Shown here: in pieces, positions 53,159 to 62,357 of the stretch
How the letters are laid out: the number at the start of each line of letters is the position of its first letter
Position numbering within the stretch: position 1 is the first letter of the stretch
From: Chitinophagales bacterium
GTDB taxonomy: Bacteria; Bacteroidota; Bacteroidia; Chitinophagales; UBA8649
DNA: 64,000 bases
Direction of reading: 5' to 3'
NCBI GenBank assembly: GCA_020635975.1
Contig: JACJYT010000005.1
Span: 1-64,000 of the forward strand
The notes under the pieces: model-generated
Database searches by the model: none
Told to the model about the DNA's origin: nothing
Seen by the model: only the letters and a program-made list of their open reading frames with translations
Translations under genes and position numbers: made by a program

Positions 53159-55554
53159 TACTTTCTAATTACTGCGTCAAAATCTTGTTCTAAGCTTTTA
53201 ATAATTTTATTAATTGCCTTTTCAATTTCGTTTTCAGTTAAAGTTTTACTGGAATCTTGAAGTTTAAAATTTAGGGCATAAGACTTCTTGTTTCTACCAA
53301 TTTTTTCTTCACTTCTAAAGATATCAAATAAATCTATACTTTTTAATTGTTTGCTTGCGTTTGCTTTTAATTTTTGCTGTATTGCTTCAAAACTTATACT
53401 TTCATCTAATATGACTGCTAAATCTCTCGAAACCTCTGGGAATTTACTTAACTCCTTAAATCTTTGTTTTCTTTTTTGCACAAGACCCGCTATAACATCC
53501 CAATTCAAACGAGCGCAAAATACACTCTGTTCTATAGTAGCAGATTTCATATCTTCTGCATCCAATTCCCAAATTTTGGCTAATTCTAAATTCTTTTTAT
53601 CTAAATAGATTTCTCTGTCGTTAATTATGGATAGATCGTAAGTGCCTATTCCTAAATTACTCAAAAGTGCTTCCACTATTCCTTTTAAGTGAAAAATACC
53701 CACTTTTTCTCCTTTGCTAGCCCAATTAGTTTCTACTACCTTACCCGTGTAAAAGAGGGCTAATTGTTCTTTCTGTTCAAATTTCTCATTATAGATATTT
53801 CCAAATTCAAATAACTTAAGGTTGCTTTTCTTTCGGTTAATATTGAATTCAATAACTTGTAGGGCTTCAGGAATCAAAGAAGCTCTTAAGCTATCTAATT
53901 CTGCAGTCATGCTATTTTGTAAGCGAACAAGAACGGTCTCTTCTTCATAATAGTTCGATTGCGTAATAGAGTTAGTCATTATCTCATTAAAGCCAAAACC
54001 ATTTAAAATATGAGCTAGTTTTTCCTTTAAAGCATGTTTGTCGAAGGTGCTTTGAAATGAAAGAGTAGATTTTACTTGCTGAGGAATTCGAATATTGTTG
54101 AAGCCATAGATTCTTAAAATTTCTTCAATTACATCAATTTCTCTAAAAACATCTGCTCGGTACAAAGGGGCACTTAGCAGAAGCGATTCCTTATTTTCTT
54201 GTAGAATTTTAAAATCTAAATCTTTAAGAATCTGTTTAATAATACTTAATTCTATACCTGCTCCGGCTACTTGTTCCAAGCGCGAATATCTTAAAAGGAT
54301 CTCTGCATTATTTATTTTATTTGGATAGCTATCTACTAAGTCACCTTCTACCTTAGCTCCTGCAATTTCTTGAAGTAAAAAACATGCTCTTTCTAAAGCC
54401 AAAATACAACTATCTGGGTCTGCTCCTTTCTCATAACGTTGAGCAGCATCTGTTCTTAAGGAGTGATAAGTTGAAGTTTTTCTAATCGTGGTACTATTAA
54501 AGTAAGCACTTTCTAAAAAGATACTCGTTGTATCATTTTTAACTCCCGACTTTAAGCCTCCAAATACGCCTGCCATACACATAGCCTCTGATTTGTTGCA
54601 AATCATTAAATCATTGCCACTTAAAGTTCGTTCAATTCCATCTAAACTTAGAAATTTAGTTCCTTCCTTTAGCTTTTTTACTTGAATTTCTTGTCCTTCT
54701 ATTGCCCTTAAATCAAAAGCGTGCAATGCTTGACCTAATTCTTTAAGGACATAATTGGTAACATCCACTACATTATTTATCGGACGAATACCAATGGAAA
54801 TTAACTCATTTTGCAACCAAGCAGGAGAACTGTCTACCTTTAAATTTTTAAGAACTATACCACTATAGCGCGGACAAGCCTCTGTATCTTCAATGCTAAT
54901 TTTAATAGGAGATTTACTACCTGTTGCAATACTTAATTTTGGAATTTCTTTTAAGTTGTAGGATTCCCCCCCGGTTGCATTTAAAGCTGCTGCTATATCT
55001 CGGGCTACTCCGAGGTGACTCATTGCATCCGATCTATTGGGAGTAAGACCAATCTCAAAAATAAAATCCTCTTTAATTTCAAAAACTTCTGCCAAAGCTG
55101 TTCCAGGCTTTAATTTTTCATCTAAAATAAGAATTCCATCATGTCCATATCCTAAGCCAATTTCATCTTCAGCACATAGCATACCTTCAGATAATTCCCC
55201 TCTTATTTTACTTTTTTTAATGGTAAATGCTTCACCATCAATTGGGTAAATTGTAGTATCAACAAGGGCTACGACAACTTTTTGACCAACAGCTACATTG
55301 GGTGCGCCACATACAATTTGCAAAGTGCTGCTTCCAGCTACATCTACTTGGCAAACAGATAATTTGTCTGCATTTGGATGCTTTTCTTTTTCCGTAACTA
55401 AGCCAACAACAAGACCTTCAAGTCCTCCTTTAAGAGGACAAAAAGAAGTAATGCTTTCTACTTCTAATCCAGTATTAGTTAATATTTCTCCTAATTTCTC
55501 AGGACTTTGATCATGGTCGAGATATTTACTCAACCAATTATAAGAAATTTTCAT
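53158..55554 (-). CDS. pheT: Phenylalanyl-tRNA synthetase beta subunit
   Basis: This 798-residue protein has the full bacterial PheT architecture. An EMAP-II-like tRNA-binding domain (about 40-150: VCQVDVAGSSTLQIVCGAPNVAVGQ) is followed by the B3/B4 editing domain (SLDGIERTL, MCMAGVFGG) and B5 (about 405-475). The catalytic-like core includes FGFNEIMTNSITQ, and the C-terminal FDX-ACB domain spans about 700-798 (FKELSKFPEVSRDLAVILD). With PheS it charges tRNA-Phe; pheS lies elsewhere, as is common in Bacteroidota. Confidence 0.97.
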   Translation of the reverse strand: MKISYNWLSKYLDHDQSPEKLGEILTNTGLEVESITSFCPLKGGLEGLVVGLVTEKEKHPNADKLSVCQVDVAGSSTLQIVCGAPNVAVGQKVVVALVDTTIYPIDGEAFTIKKSKIRGELSEGMLCAEDEIGLGYGHDGILILDEKLKPGTALAEVFEIKEDFIFEIGLTPNRSDAMSHLGVARDIAAALNATGGESYNLKEIPKLSIATGSKSPIKISIEDTEACPRYSGIVLKNLKVDSSPAWLQNELISIGIRPINNVVDVTNYVLKELGQALHAFDLRAIEGQEIQVKKLKEGTKFLSLDGIERTLSGNDLMICNKSEAMCMAGVFGGLKSGVKNDTTSIFLESAYFNSTTIRKTSTYHSLRTDAAQRYEKGADPDSCILALERACFLLQEIAGAKVEGDLVDSYPNKINNAEILLRYSRLEQVAGAGIELSIIKQILKDLDFKILQENKESLLLSAPLYRADVFREIDVIEEILRIYGFNNIRIPQQVKSTLSFQSTFDKHALKEKLAHILNGFGFNEIMTNSITQSNYYEEETVLVRLQNSMTAELDSLRASLIPEALQVIEFNINRKKSNLKLFEFGNIYNEKFEQKEQLALFYTGKVVETNWASKGEKVGIFHLKGIVEALLSNLGIGTYDLSIINDREIYLDKKNLELAKIWELDAEDMKSATIEQSVFCARLNWDVIAGLVQKRKQRFKELSKFPEVSRDLAVILDESISFEAIQQKLKANASKQLKSIDLFDIFRSEEKIGRNKKSYALNFKLQDSSKTLTENEIEKAINKIIKSLEQDFDAVIRK

Positions 55555-55580
55555 TGTTAGTGCTTTTCCAAATTTTACAA

Positions 55581-56450
55581 CTAAGGAAGAATTTTAACCA
55601 TAGCTGCATTCTCAATATTATCATTATCTAAGCGAATAAATGCCACAAGATACATGTGCGACATATCCCAAATTTTTTCGCTATCAAAATCGTCTAAGTC
55701 GATTTCAAATTCTTTCACTATAACTGTATTTTGCTCCACAGAATTAGCCAAGTCTTCGCCTATTATCGGAGTTATTGCTTTTCTAAGTACAAATTCATGG
55801 ATATAACCAGTTACATGAACGCTGCCATCTAATTGATCTGTTTCTATTTCGCTCTCTGTTAAAAAGAAACCTAAGTTATGGTGGTCTGCCGCTGCACTAT
55901 AGGATAAAGTGATCCTATATCGCAAGCTTCTTTCTGTTAAGTCGCTGGAAACTACTTCTAAATTCATGTTTACAAAACTGCTTTGAGCTAACTCATTAGC
56001 AACTTCTGCACTCCAAGTAGAAATGGAACCCAAAAGCCTTAAGCCATTAATCACTTTTCTATTTACAAAGGCCGCTGGCTTTTGTCCAACAGGACCTAAA
56101 CTATTTGCAATTTCATTGGCCTCATCATTTCGTAAATCTTGATCGTTTTCATAAGGAAAACCTAAAAAGTCGCTATGAATGGTAACCGGTACAACTCTAC
56201 CTGGGTTTGCTGCATAAATGCTGTTTGTAGCAGCATTTCCAGCAGGACAATTAGAACATCGAACTCCAGAAAACTCTTCGAACAAAACGTTTTTATTTTG
56301 AGAAGGGATTGGCGTGGTAGAAAGATAAGAAGTGTCGACTAAGGTGTTTTGTCCCTCTTCAAAATTGATAAAAGGGCCTTCCTCTTTACATGAGAATAGG
56401 CTTGACACTACCATTGCCATAGCAAAATATAAAAACTTGTTTCTTTTCAT
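55581..56450 (-). CDS. Omp28-related lipoprotein
   Basis: This 289-residue lipoprotein has a lipobox in VVSSLFSC (Cys21), followed by KEEG. The mature part opens with an Omp28-type block FEEFSGVRCSNCPAGNAATN, which holds a C-x2-C in thioredoxin-like context, and PVTIHSDFLGFPYENDQDL, then GPVGQKPAAFVNRK with a proline in the cis-Pro position. The end resembles a beta sandwich. It follows the DUF6029 gene by 11 bp, so the two form an operon, with a TlpA-type thioredoxin divergent upstream. It may take part in extracytoplasmic thiol exchange. Confidence 0.87.
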   Translation of the reverse strand: MKRNKFLYFAMAMVVSSLFSCKEEGPFINFEEGQNTLVDTSYLSTTPIPSQNKNVLFEEFSGVRCSNCPAGNAATNSIYAANPGRVVPVTIHSDFLGFPYENDQDLRNDEANEIANSLGPVGQKPAAFVNRKVINGLRLLGSISTWSAEVANELAQSSFVNMNLEVVSSDLTERSLRYRITLSYSAAADHHNLGFFLTESEIETDQLDGSVHVTGYIHEFVLRKAITPIIGEDLANSVEQNTVIVKEFEIDLDDFDSEKIWDMSHMYLVAFIRLDNDNIENAAMVKILP

Positions 56451-56461
56451 CTTTGTATATT

Positions 56462-58087
56462 TTAAAAACTTGTATTAATTCCGGCTCTTACTCCATTAAA
56501 CGCAGGTTCAAGTCTACAAATTCCACCAGTACAAACAATTCCTTCAACTTGACGAACATAAGATACAAAGAATCTGTGTTGGTCTTGCGTATAAGAAGTG
56601 TAAACACTATAATAATGTTCATTTTTACTCGACTTGTTAGGGCCTGGTTTGAAGTTCCACATGTCAGAAACGGAAACGGAAAATTTAGGAGCAATGTTAA
56701 ACTCTACCAGAGCATAAAGCCATTGTCCGAAATCTCTCTTCGCACTTTGGTATTGAAGCTCCGCACGAATCGATTTTTTGTTATCTATTTTATAACTCAA
56801 CTCAAAGAAAGGAGAATAAACTTGAACATCCACAGGAAGAGCAGCAGGACCTTCGTAAAAATCTTGATTGTATTGAACAAATTGAAATCCTTGAAGGGTT
56901 TTTAATTTCTTGCTAATTTTCCATTCGAAATCCAAATAAAGTTCTCGGAACAAATTATCTAAAGCATAAGTTTTTAAGTTAATGTCGTTCTTGTGAATTT
57001 CGGAAAAACTAAAATTGAAGGTCTTTCCTTTAATAGGAGTATAGGTAAAATCTAAAGACAAAGCAGTCTCTTGTATTTCTTGCGAAGCTGGTTGGTATCT
57101 AGCTGGCAATCTTAAAGAATTTTGGCGATTTATAGGAGGAATAAAGTTAATGGCTCCTTTAATCAAAGTTTGATTGTCTTCTGGAGAGGTTCTAAATTGA
57201 AAATTATCTGTTCGTTTAAATTGGCCAGTAATACCAAAGCCCTTTTTAGAATAGGTTAAGCTGGTATAGATAACACTTCCTGCTTTATCTTGATAAGCTT
57301 GACCTAGGGCAACGTTTATAGCCTCATGCGTTTTGTATGCACCTTCAATAAACCAGGTCCAGTTGCCTGCATTTAATCTATTGTATGCCGTGAAAACGTA
57401 GGTATTGTATTTCGGAACAAATCGCGTTTCCAATGGAGAAGCATTGATGGCATTAGCTACCACACTCATCGATTCTTCATCCATAGTTCTATTCAATACA
57501 CCAATACCCGGACTCAAAGTTAGTTTATCTCCTATGGGAATGTATCCTTCAATATTTAATCCTTTGATAATGGGCTTATAAAAGGAAAGTCTGTTTTTTC
57601 TAACTCCCACAAAGCCCTTTACAAACCAATTATCATTTAACTGGTATTTGGCTTTAACTCCAAAGATGGCATTATCAATACCTAAGAATCTATTCTCATA
57701 AGCTCTAAAAGCAATTCCACTCCCAAATTGATCGTAAAAATGTCCTCCAGTTAGAGTCATTTTTTTGAAATCCTTTTCAATAAACCATCGACCTACTCCA
57801 AAAGCTGTATAGGCATCGTTATTTGGATTGTGAAATCTCGAATTTAAGAACATATCTAGTCGAATTCCTGTTCTAAAGCCCCAATCGTTATTGGTGTAAT
57901 TAAGAGTTAGCCACGAGTCTGCAGAAGATTTTAGGTCGTCGTAATGATTAGTTCCCGAAGCCCCAATTGCCGTATCTTTCACATAGTAATCATTTCTTAA
58001 CTCTAAATCTCCAGATATATAGCCTTGTGCATTTAGAGATAGACTGAAAAATAAAAGTAAAATGCAAAAAGTGAATATTTTTTTCAT
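56462..58087 (-). CDS. DUF6029 family outer-membrane barrel-like protein
   Basis: This 541-residue protein has a signal peptide (ends LSLNAQG). The rest is made of alternating polar/aromatic strands typical of an outer-membrane beta barrel (ISGDLELRNDYYVKD at the start; GGHFYDQFGSGIAFRAYENR; C-terminal EPAFNGVRAGINTSF with a final Phe). It fits DUF6029, a Bacteroidota family of unknown function. VRQVEGIVCTGGICRLEP near the end carries two cysteines. It is cotranscribed with the Omp28-type lipoprotein, and the pairing suggests a shared cell-envelope role. Confidence 0.85.
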   Translation of the reverse strand: MKKIFTFCILLLFFSLSLNAQGYISGDLELRNDYYVKDTAIGASGTNHYDDLKSSADSWLTLNYTNNDWGFRTGIRLDMFLNSRFHNPNNDAYTAFGVGRWFIEKDFKKMTLTGGHFYDQFGSGIAFRAYENRFLGIDNAIFGVKAKYQLNDNWFVKGFVGVRKNRLSFYKPIIKGLNIEGYIPIGDKLTLSPGIGVLNRTMDEESMSVVANAINASPLETRFVPKYNTYVFTAYNRLNAGNWTWFIEGAYKTHEAINVALGQAYQDKAGSVIYTSLTYSKKGFGITGQFKRTDNFQFRTSPEDNQTLIKGAINFIPPINRQNSLRLPARYQPASQEIQETALSLDFTYTPIKGKTFNFSFSEIHKNDINLKTYALDNLFRELYLDFEWKISKKLKTLQGFQFVQYNQDFYEGPAALPVDVQVYSPFFELSYKIDNKKSIRAELQYQSAKRDFGQWLYALVEFNIAPKFSVSVSDMWNFKPGPNKSSKNEHYYSVYTSYTQDQHRFFVSYVRQVEGIVCTGGICRLEPAFNGVRAGINTSF

Positions 58088-58134
58088 TAAAAGGCATTAA
58101 TTGGCTGGTAAAATTAAGATATTAGCTTTGATAT

Positions 58135-58142
58135 CAAAAGTA
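58135..58142 (-). promoter_or_regulatory. Candidate -7 box for the DUF6029-Omp28 operon
   Basis: Leftward TACTTTTG matches TAnnTTTG, 47 bp before the DUF6029 ATG in the divergent gap to the TlpA gene. No -33 element at normal spacing was seen. Confidence 0.3.
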
Positions 58143-58201
58143 AATCTTAGATTATTGTATCTTGGCATGGAGATTGCAATTTATAAATCAAATATTGAAA
58201 C

Positions 58202-58732
58202 ATGAAAAGTCAAATAAAAAATTTATTCTTAGTACTGGTTAGCCTCGTTTACTTCAGTTTTGCTAGTGCTCAAGGAAATTCATCTGCTAAAGAAATCTTT
58301 ACTATTAAAGAATTGCCAAGTTTGGTGCTATCCGACCTACAAGGAAAGAAGGTAAATGTTGCTGATTATGGGAAAAATGGTAAAATAACTGTTATTAGTT
58401 TTTGGGCAACTTGGTGTTCTCCATGTAAGAAGGAATTAAATAACATATCCTACATGTACGAAGATTGGCAGGATGATTACGATATGGAGTTAGTAGCAAT
58501 TTCTATTGATGATATGAGAAATACTTCTAAGGTAAAAACCTATGTTGATGGTCAGGCATGGGATTATGATGTTTTGTTAGATACGAATGAAGATTTAAAG
58601 AGAATGATGAATTTTCAAACCGTTCCATTTACAGTTTTAGTAAACCAAAAAGGAATTATTGTTTATACTCATGCAGGTTATGTTGAAGGGGATGAGTACA
58701 TCCTTGAAGAAAAAATAAAGGCATTACAATAG
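58202..58732 (+). CDS. TlpA-family thiol-disulfide oxidoreductase
   Basis: This 176-residue periplasmic thioredoxin has a signal peptide (about 1-23, ending ASAQG). A TlpA/ResA-type domain carries the active site FWATWCSPCKKEL (Cys-Ser-Pro-Cys). FQTVPFTVLVNQKGIIVYTHAGY supplies the cis-proline and the edge strands. Such proteins reduce or isomerise disulfides in the envelope. It is a single-gene unit ending in a strong terminator, divergent from the DUF6029-Omp28 operon. Confidence 0.92.
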   Translation: MKSQIKNLFLVLVSLVYFSFASAQGNSSAKEIFTIKELPSLVLSDLQGKKVNVADYGKNGKITVISFWATWCSPCKKELNNISYMYEDWQDDYDMELVAISIDDMRNTSKVKTYVDGQAWDYDVLLDTNEDLKRMMNFQTVPFTVLVNQKGIIVYTHAGYVEGDEYILEEKIKALQ

Positions 58733-58752
58733 CTTCAAAGGTATTGCTTAAG

Positions 58753-58787
58753 GTCCAAACATCGAAAGGTGTTTGGACTTTTTTTTT
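58753..58787 (+). terminator. Intrinsic terminator after the TlpA gene
   Basis: gtccaaacatc (58753-58763) pairs with ggtgtttggac (58768-58778), with one G-T pair, around a GNRA-type gaaa tetraloop. A run of nine T follows (58779-58787). Confidence 0.93.
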
Positions 58788-58871
58788 GCCATAAGTCAAG
58801 CTCAAAGCTATATTATTAGCATGGATTTACTTTTGTTAATCAATCTATTCTTATAAAAAAAGAAGAAGCAG

Positions 58872-58879
58872 TATCTTTG
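58872..58879 (+). promoter_or_regulatory. Candidate -7 box for pruA
   Basis: TATCTTTG matches TAnnTTTG, 25 bp before the pruA ATG. A second match, TACTTTTG, lies at 58828-58835. No -33 TTG at standard spacing was seen for the nearer box. Confidence 0.38.
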
Positions 58880-58903
58880 TGCTTCTGAACCAAATTATAG
58901 ATT

Positions 58904-60532
58904 ATGTCAAATGCGTTTTTTAATGTGCCAAAGGCGAGCAATGAGCCAGTAAAGGCCTATGCACCAGGAAGTAGTGAAAGAAAAAGTCTTCAAGCAAAGT
59001 TAGCGGAATTGAAATCAAGTACGGTAGATGTTCCAATGATAATTGGCGGTAAAGAAGTTTTTACTTCAGATAAGCACACTATGCATCCTCCGCACGAACT
59101 AAAACATACTTTAGGAAGCTATAGTAAAGGAACTGCAGATCATGTGCATCAAGCAATTAACGCCGCTTTGGCAGCTAAGCCGAAATGGGAGGCAATGGCA
59201 TGGGAAGATAGAGCTGCAATCTTTTTAAAAGCAGCTGACTTATTAGCAGGTCCATTTAGAGACGTGGTGAATGCTTCTACCATGCTTTGTCAAAGTAAGA
59301 ATGTTATGCAAGCAGAAATTGATTCAGCTTGTGAGCTTATAGATTTCTTTAAGTTTAATGTTCAATACATGACAGATTTGTATAAGGAGCAACCTGAAAG
59401 CAACCCTGGTATGTGGAACCGTTTGGATTATCGTCCCTTAGAAGGTTTTGTATTTGCAGTTACGCCTTTCAACTTTACTTCTATTTGTGCTAATTTATGC
59501 GCAGCACCTGCCATGATGGGTAATGTTATTGTATGGAAACCAAGTGAAACACAAATTTATTCAGCCTATTTTTTAATGCAATTGTTTAAAGAAGCTGGCT
59601 TGCCAGATGGCGTAATTAATATGGTAATCTGCGATGGTCCTGTAGCTGGTGATGTGTGCTTTAGCCACCCAGAATTTACAGGTATCCACTTTACGGGTTC
59701 AACAAGGACCTTTCAATTTATGTGGAAGACAATTGGTGAGAATATTTCAAAATATAAGACTTACCCTCGCATTGTTGGAGAAACTGGTGGAAAGGATTTT
59801 GTTTTGGCCCATCCTTCTGCTCATGCAGAGCAGGTAGCAACCGCTTTAAGTCGCGGTGCTTTTGAATACCAAGGTCAAAAATGTTCAGCGGCATCTAGAG
59901 CATATATTCCTTCTAATCTATGGCCTGCCGTTAAAGATAGAATTCAAAAAGATTTAGCAAGTTTTAGAATGGGGAAAGTGGATGATTTTGGAAACTTCAT
60001 AAATGCTGTGATTGATGAAAGATCTTTCGACAAATTAGTGACTTATATAGAAGCTGCTAAGAAGGATGAAGGTGTTGAGATAATTGCTGGGGCTAAGTAT
60101 AGCAAAAAAGAGGGTTATTTCATTGAACCAACTGTTCTTTTATGTCAAGATCCTAAATATGTTACTATGTGCGAGGAGCTATTTGGCCCTGTATTAAGTA
60201 TTTATGTATATGACGAAAAAGCTTGGTTAGAAACCTTAGACTTAGTAGATACCAGTTCGCCATATGCCTTAACGGGCGCAGTGTTTAGTCAGGATCGCTA
60301 TGCACTTGCAGAAGCTACGACACGTTTAAAACATGCTGCTGGAAATTTTTATATTAACGATAAGCCAACTGGAGCAGTGGTAGGACAACAACCTTTTGGA
60401 GGTGCTAGAGCGAGTGGTACAAATGATAAAGCAGGTTCTAAACATAATCTTCTCCGTTGGGTGAGCATGCAAACAATAAAAGAAACTTTTGTTCCTGCTA
60501 CAGATTATAGATACCCTTTCTTAGGCGAATAG
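58904..60532 (+). CDS. pruA: L-glutamate gamma-semialdehyde (P5C) dehydrogenase
   Basis: This 542-residue enzyme oxidises glutamate semialdehyde to glutamate in proline catabolism. The P5CDH-specific block NASTMLCQSKNVMQAEIDSACELIDFFKFN is present (about residues 125-155), along with the Rossmann region FNFTSICANLCAAPAMMGN. The general base lies in VGETGGKDFVLAHP and the catalytic cysteine in YQGQKCSAASRAYIP. The end AVVGQQPFGGARASGTNDKAG is typical of the family. No proline dehydrogenase is adjacent, so PutA-type fusion is absent. Confidence 0.95.
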   Translation: MSNAFFNVPKASNEPVKAYAPGSSERKSLQAKLAELKSSTVDVPMIIGGKEVFTSDKHTMHPPHELKHTLGSYSKGTADHVHQAINAALAAKPKWEAMAWEDRAAIFLKAADLLAGPFRDVVNASTMLCQSKNVMQAEIDSACELIDFFKFNVQYMTDLYKEQPESNPGMWNRLDYRPLEGFVFAVTPFNFTSICANLCAAPAMMGNVIVWKPSETQIYSAYFLMQLFKEAGLPDGVINMVICDGPVAGDVCFSHPEFTGIHFTGSTRTFQFMWKTIGENISKYKTYPRIVGETGGKDFVLAHPSAHAEQVATALSRGAFEYQGQKCSAASRAYIPSNLWPAVKDRIQKDLASFRMGKVDDFGNFINAVIDERSFDKLVTYIEAAKKDEGVEIIAGAKYSKKEGYFIEPTVLLCQDPKYVTMCEELFGPVLSIYVYDEKAWLETLDLVDTSSPYALTGAVFSQDRYALAEATTRLKHAAGNFYINDKPTGAVVGQQPFGGARASGTNDKAGSKHNLLRWVSMQTIKETFVPATDYRYPFLGE

Positions 60533-60552
60533 TTAGATTTAAAGATTAAGTA

Positions 60553-61431
60553 ATGAATACTTGTATCGCGTGCGGAAATGATAAATTCGAACTATTGCTT
60601 AAATCAAAGGATTTTTGTGTTAGTAAAGAAGATTTTAATATTGTAAAATGCACGAATTGTGGCTTTGCTTTAACAGAGAATGCGCCAGATGAGAAGCATA
60701 TTGGAAGTTATTATGAGCACGAAGATTATATTTCTCATTCCGACACTTCTAAGGGACTAATCTTTAAAATTTATCATTGGGTTAGAAACATAATGCTCAA
60801 AAGAAAATTGGGCTATATCAGGAAACACAAGAACATCCAGTCGCTTTTGGATGTTGGCGCTGGAACAGCCTATTTTGTGAATTACCTAAGAGAATCTGGC
60901 ATAGAGGCTATAGGAGTGGAACCAGATAGTGGTGCTAGAAAGCAAGCCAAAGATAATTTCAATATAGATTTGTTAGAAGGCTTAACTCAGGTAGATTTTA
61001 GTCAAAGAAAATTTGACGCAATTAGTATGTGGCATGTGCTAGAACATGTTCATCAACTTGATGAATATTTCCTAAATTTTAATTCTTTTTTGAAGGAGAA
61101 TGGACTACTGGTTATTGCGGTTCCAAATTATACTTCATTAGATGCAAATTACTATAAGGAATTTTGGGCTGCTTACGATTTGCCCAAGCATTTATGGCAT
61201 TTTAGTCCGCAATCCTTAAAAACCCTAGCAGAAAATCATGGCTTTCAACATCTCAAATCTTATGCTATGCCTTACGATTCTTATTACATTTCTCTCCTGA
61301 GTGAGAAGCATAAGGCTACGGGCGTATTTGGAAAGCTAAGAGCGATGATTATAGGGGAGCTATCTTATTTAAATGCTTTTTTTCAGAGTGAAAAGGCATC
61401 CTCGGTGGTATATGTTTTTCAGAAAAAATAA
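60553..61431 (+). CDS. Class I SAM-dependent methyltransferase with N-terminal zinc ribbon
   Basis: This 292-residue protein has an N-terminal four-cysteine module (C4-x2-C7 and C33-x2-C36). The methyltransferase domain has the SAM motif SLLDVGAGTAYFVNYL near residue 97, the acidic ribose-binding residue in IGVEPDSG, and DAISMWHVLEHVHQLDEYF, a pattern seen in Methyltransf_23-type enzymes. WHFSPQSLKTLAENHGF also fits this group, which often modifies sugars or small molecules. The substrate is unknown. It lies 20 bp after pruA and 2 bp before rlmB, so it is likely cotranscribed. Confidence 0.87.
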   Translation: MNTCIACGNDKFELLLKSKDFCVSKEDFNIVKCTNCGFALTENAPDEKHIGSYYEHEDYISHSDTSKGLIFKIYHWVRNIMLKRKLGYIRKHKNIQSLLDVGAGTAYFVNYLRESGIEAIGVEPDSGARKQAKDNFNIDLLEGLTQVDFSQRKFDAISMWHVLEHVHQLDEYFLNFNSFLKENGLLVIAVPNYTSLDANYYKEFWAAYDLPKHLWHFSPQSLKTLAENHGFQHLKSYAMPYDSYYISLLSEKHKATGVFGKLRAMIIGELSYLNAFFQSEKASSVVYVFQKK

Positions 61432-61433
61432 TT

Positions 61434-62195
61434 ATGAAGAAGAAGGAAGTATTTATAGGTAGACAGGCAGCCTTAGAAATATTAAGAAGTGATAAAGCTG
61501 TGGAGAAGATAATGCTTCAAAAGGGAGCTTCTGGAGCAGAGATAGAGCAGATTAGAAAAATTTGTGAAGAAAAACGGGTAGCGGTTCAAGTGGTTCCTAA
61601 AGAGAAAATAAATTATCTCTTGTTCCCCATTTATCAGCATGAAAAAGCGAATCACCAAGGGGTAGTTGGTTTGTATGGAGAGGTGCAATATTTTCAATTA
61701 GATGATATTTATCAGCAGGTCTTGGAAAGAGGAGAGCTAGCTTTATTTTTGGTTTTGGATGGCATTACGGATGTTAGAAATTTTGGCGCCATTGCAAGGA
61801 CGGCGGAAGCTATGGGAGTGCATGCTATTGTTGTTCCCGAGAAAGGAGTTGCCCAAATAAATAGTGAAGCGGTAAAGTCTAGTGCAGGAGCCATTCATAA
61901 TGTGCCAATTTGCAGAGAAAAAGCGCTCAATGATGTCTACAAGTATTTCAAATTGAATGGCATTCAAATCGTTGGGTCTAGCTTAAAGACTTCGAAGAGC
62001 ATTCGGGATATAGATTTTACCCTTCCTACTGCCATCGTGTTGGGAAGTGAAGGAAAGGGAATTAGTCTGATGACAAAAGATTACTGCGATCAGTTGTTTA
62101 TTATTCCGATGAAAGGGAGTATCAACTCTTTGAATGTTTCTGTGTCTTGTGGTATGATTTTATATGAAGTGGATATGCAAAGGAATTTGCCTTAA
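61434..62195 (+). CDS. rlmB: 23S rRNA 2'-O-methyltransferase RlmB (TrmH family)
   Basis: This 253-residue SPOUT methyltransferase has an N-terminal L30e-like substrate-binding domain (VFIGRQAALEILRSDKAVEKIML). The catalytic trefoil-knot domain shows DGITDVRNFGAIARTAEAMG, VLGSEGKGISLMTKDYCD and IPMKGSINSLNVSVSCGMILYE, the three SpoU motifs. RlmB methylates G2251 of 23S rRNA; the TrmH/SpoU family also includes close paralogues, so the exact nucleotide is inferred. Confidence 0.9.
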   Translation: MKKKEVFIGRQAALEILRSDKAVEKIMLQKGASGAEIEQIRKICEEKRVAVQVVPKEKINYLLFPIYQHEKANHQGVVGLYGEVQYFQLDDIYQQVLERGELALFLVLDGITDVRNFGAIARTAEAMGVHAIVVPEKGVAQINSEAVKSSAGAIHNVPICREKALNDVYKYFKLNGIQIVGSSLKTSKSIRDIDFTLPTAIVLGSEGKGISLMTKDYCDQLFIIPMKGSINSLNVSVSCGMILYEVDMQRNLP

Positions 62196-62297
62196 TAAAA
62201 GTGCTGTTTTTTGGCTAAAACGGGTAGAAAAGCAGATATTTAGTCTTTTCTTGATGCGCTAATTCAATCCTTAACATTTTAGTAACATTATCTCAAG

Positions 62298-62305
62298 TAC
62301 TTTTG
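62298..62305 (+). promoter_or_regulatory. Candidate -7 box for the Na/Pi cotransporter gene
   Basis: TACTTTTG matches TAnnTTTG, 52 bp before the ATG. A short hairpin (agtcaag/cttgact, 62318-62324/62330-62336, loop tctaa) lies just after the predicted transcription start and could be an operator or an RNA element. Confidence 0.35.
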
Positions 62306-62357
62306 TTGAAATTTTTTAGTCAAGTCTAACTTGACTGTTAGCTCTTAGTTCGAAAAT

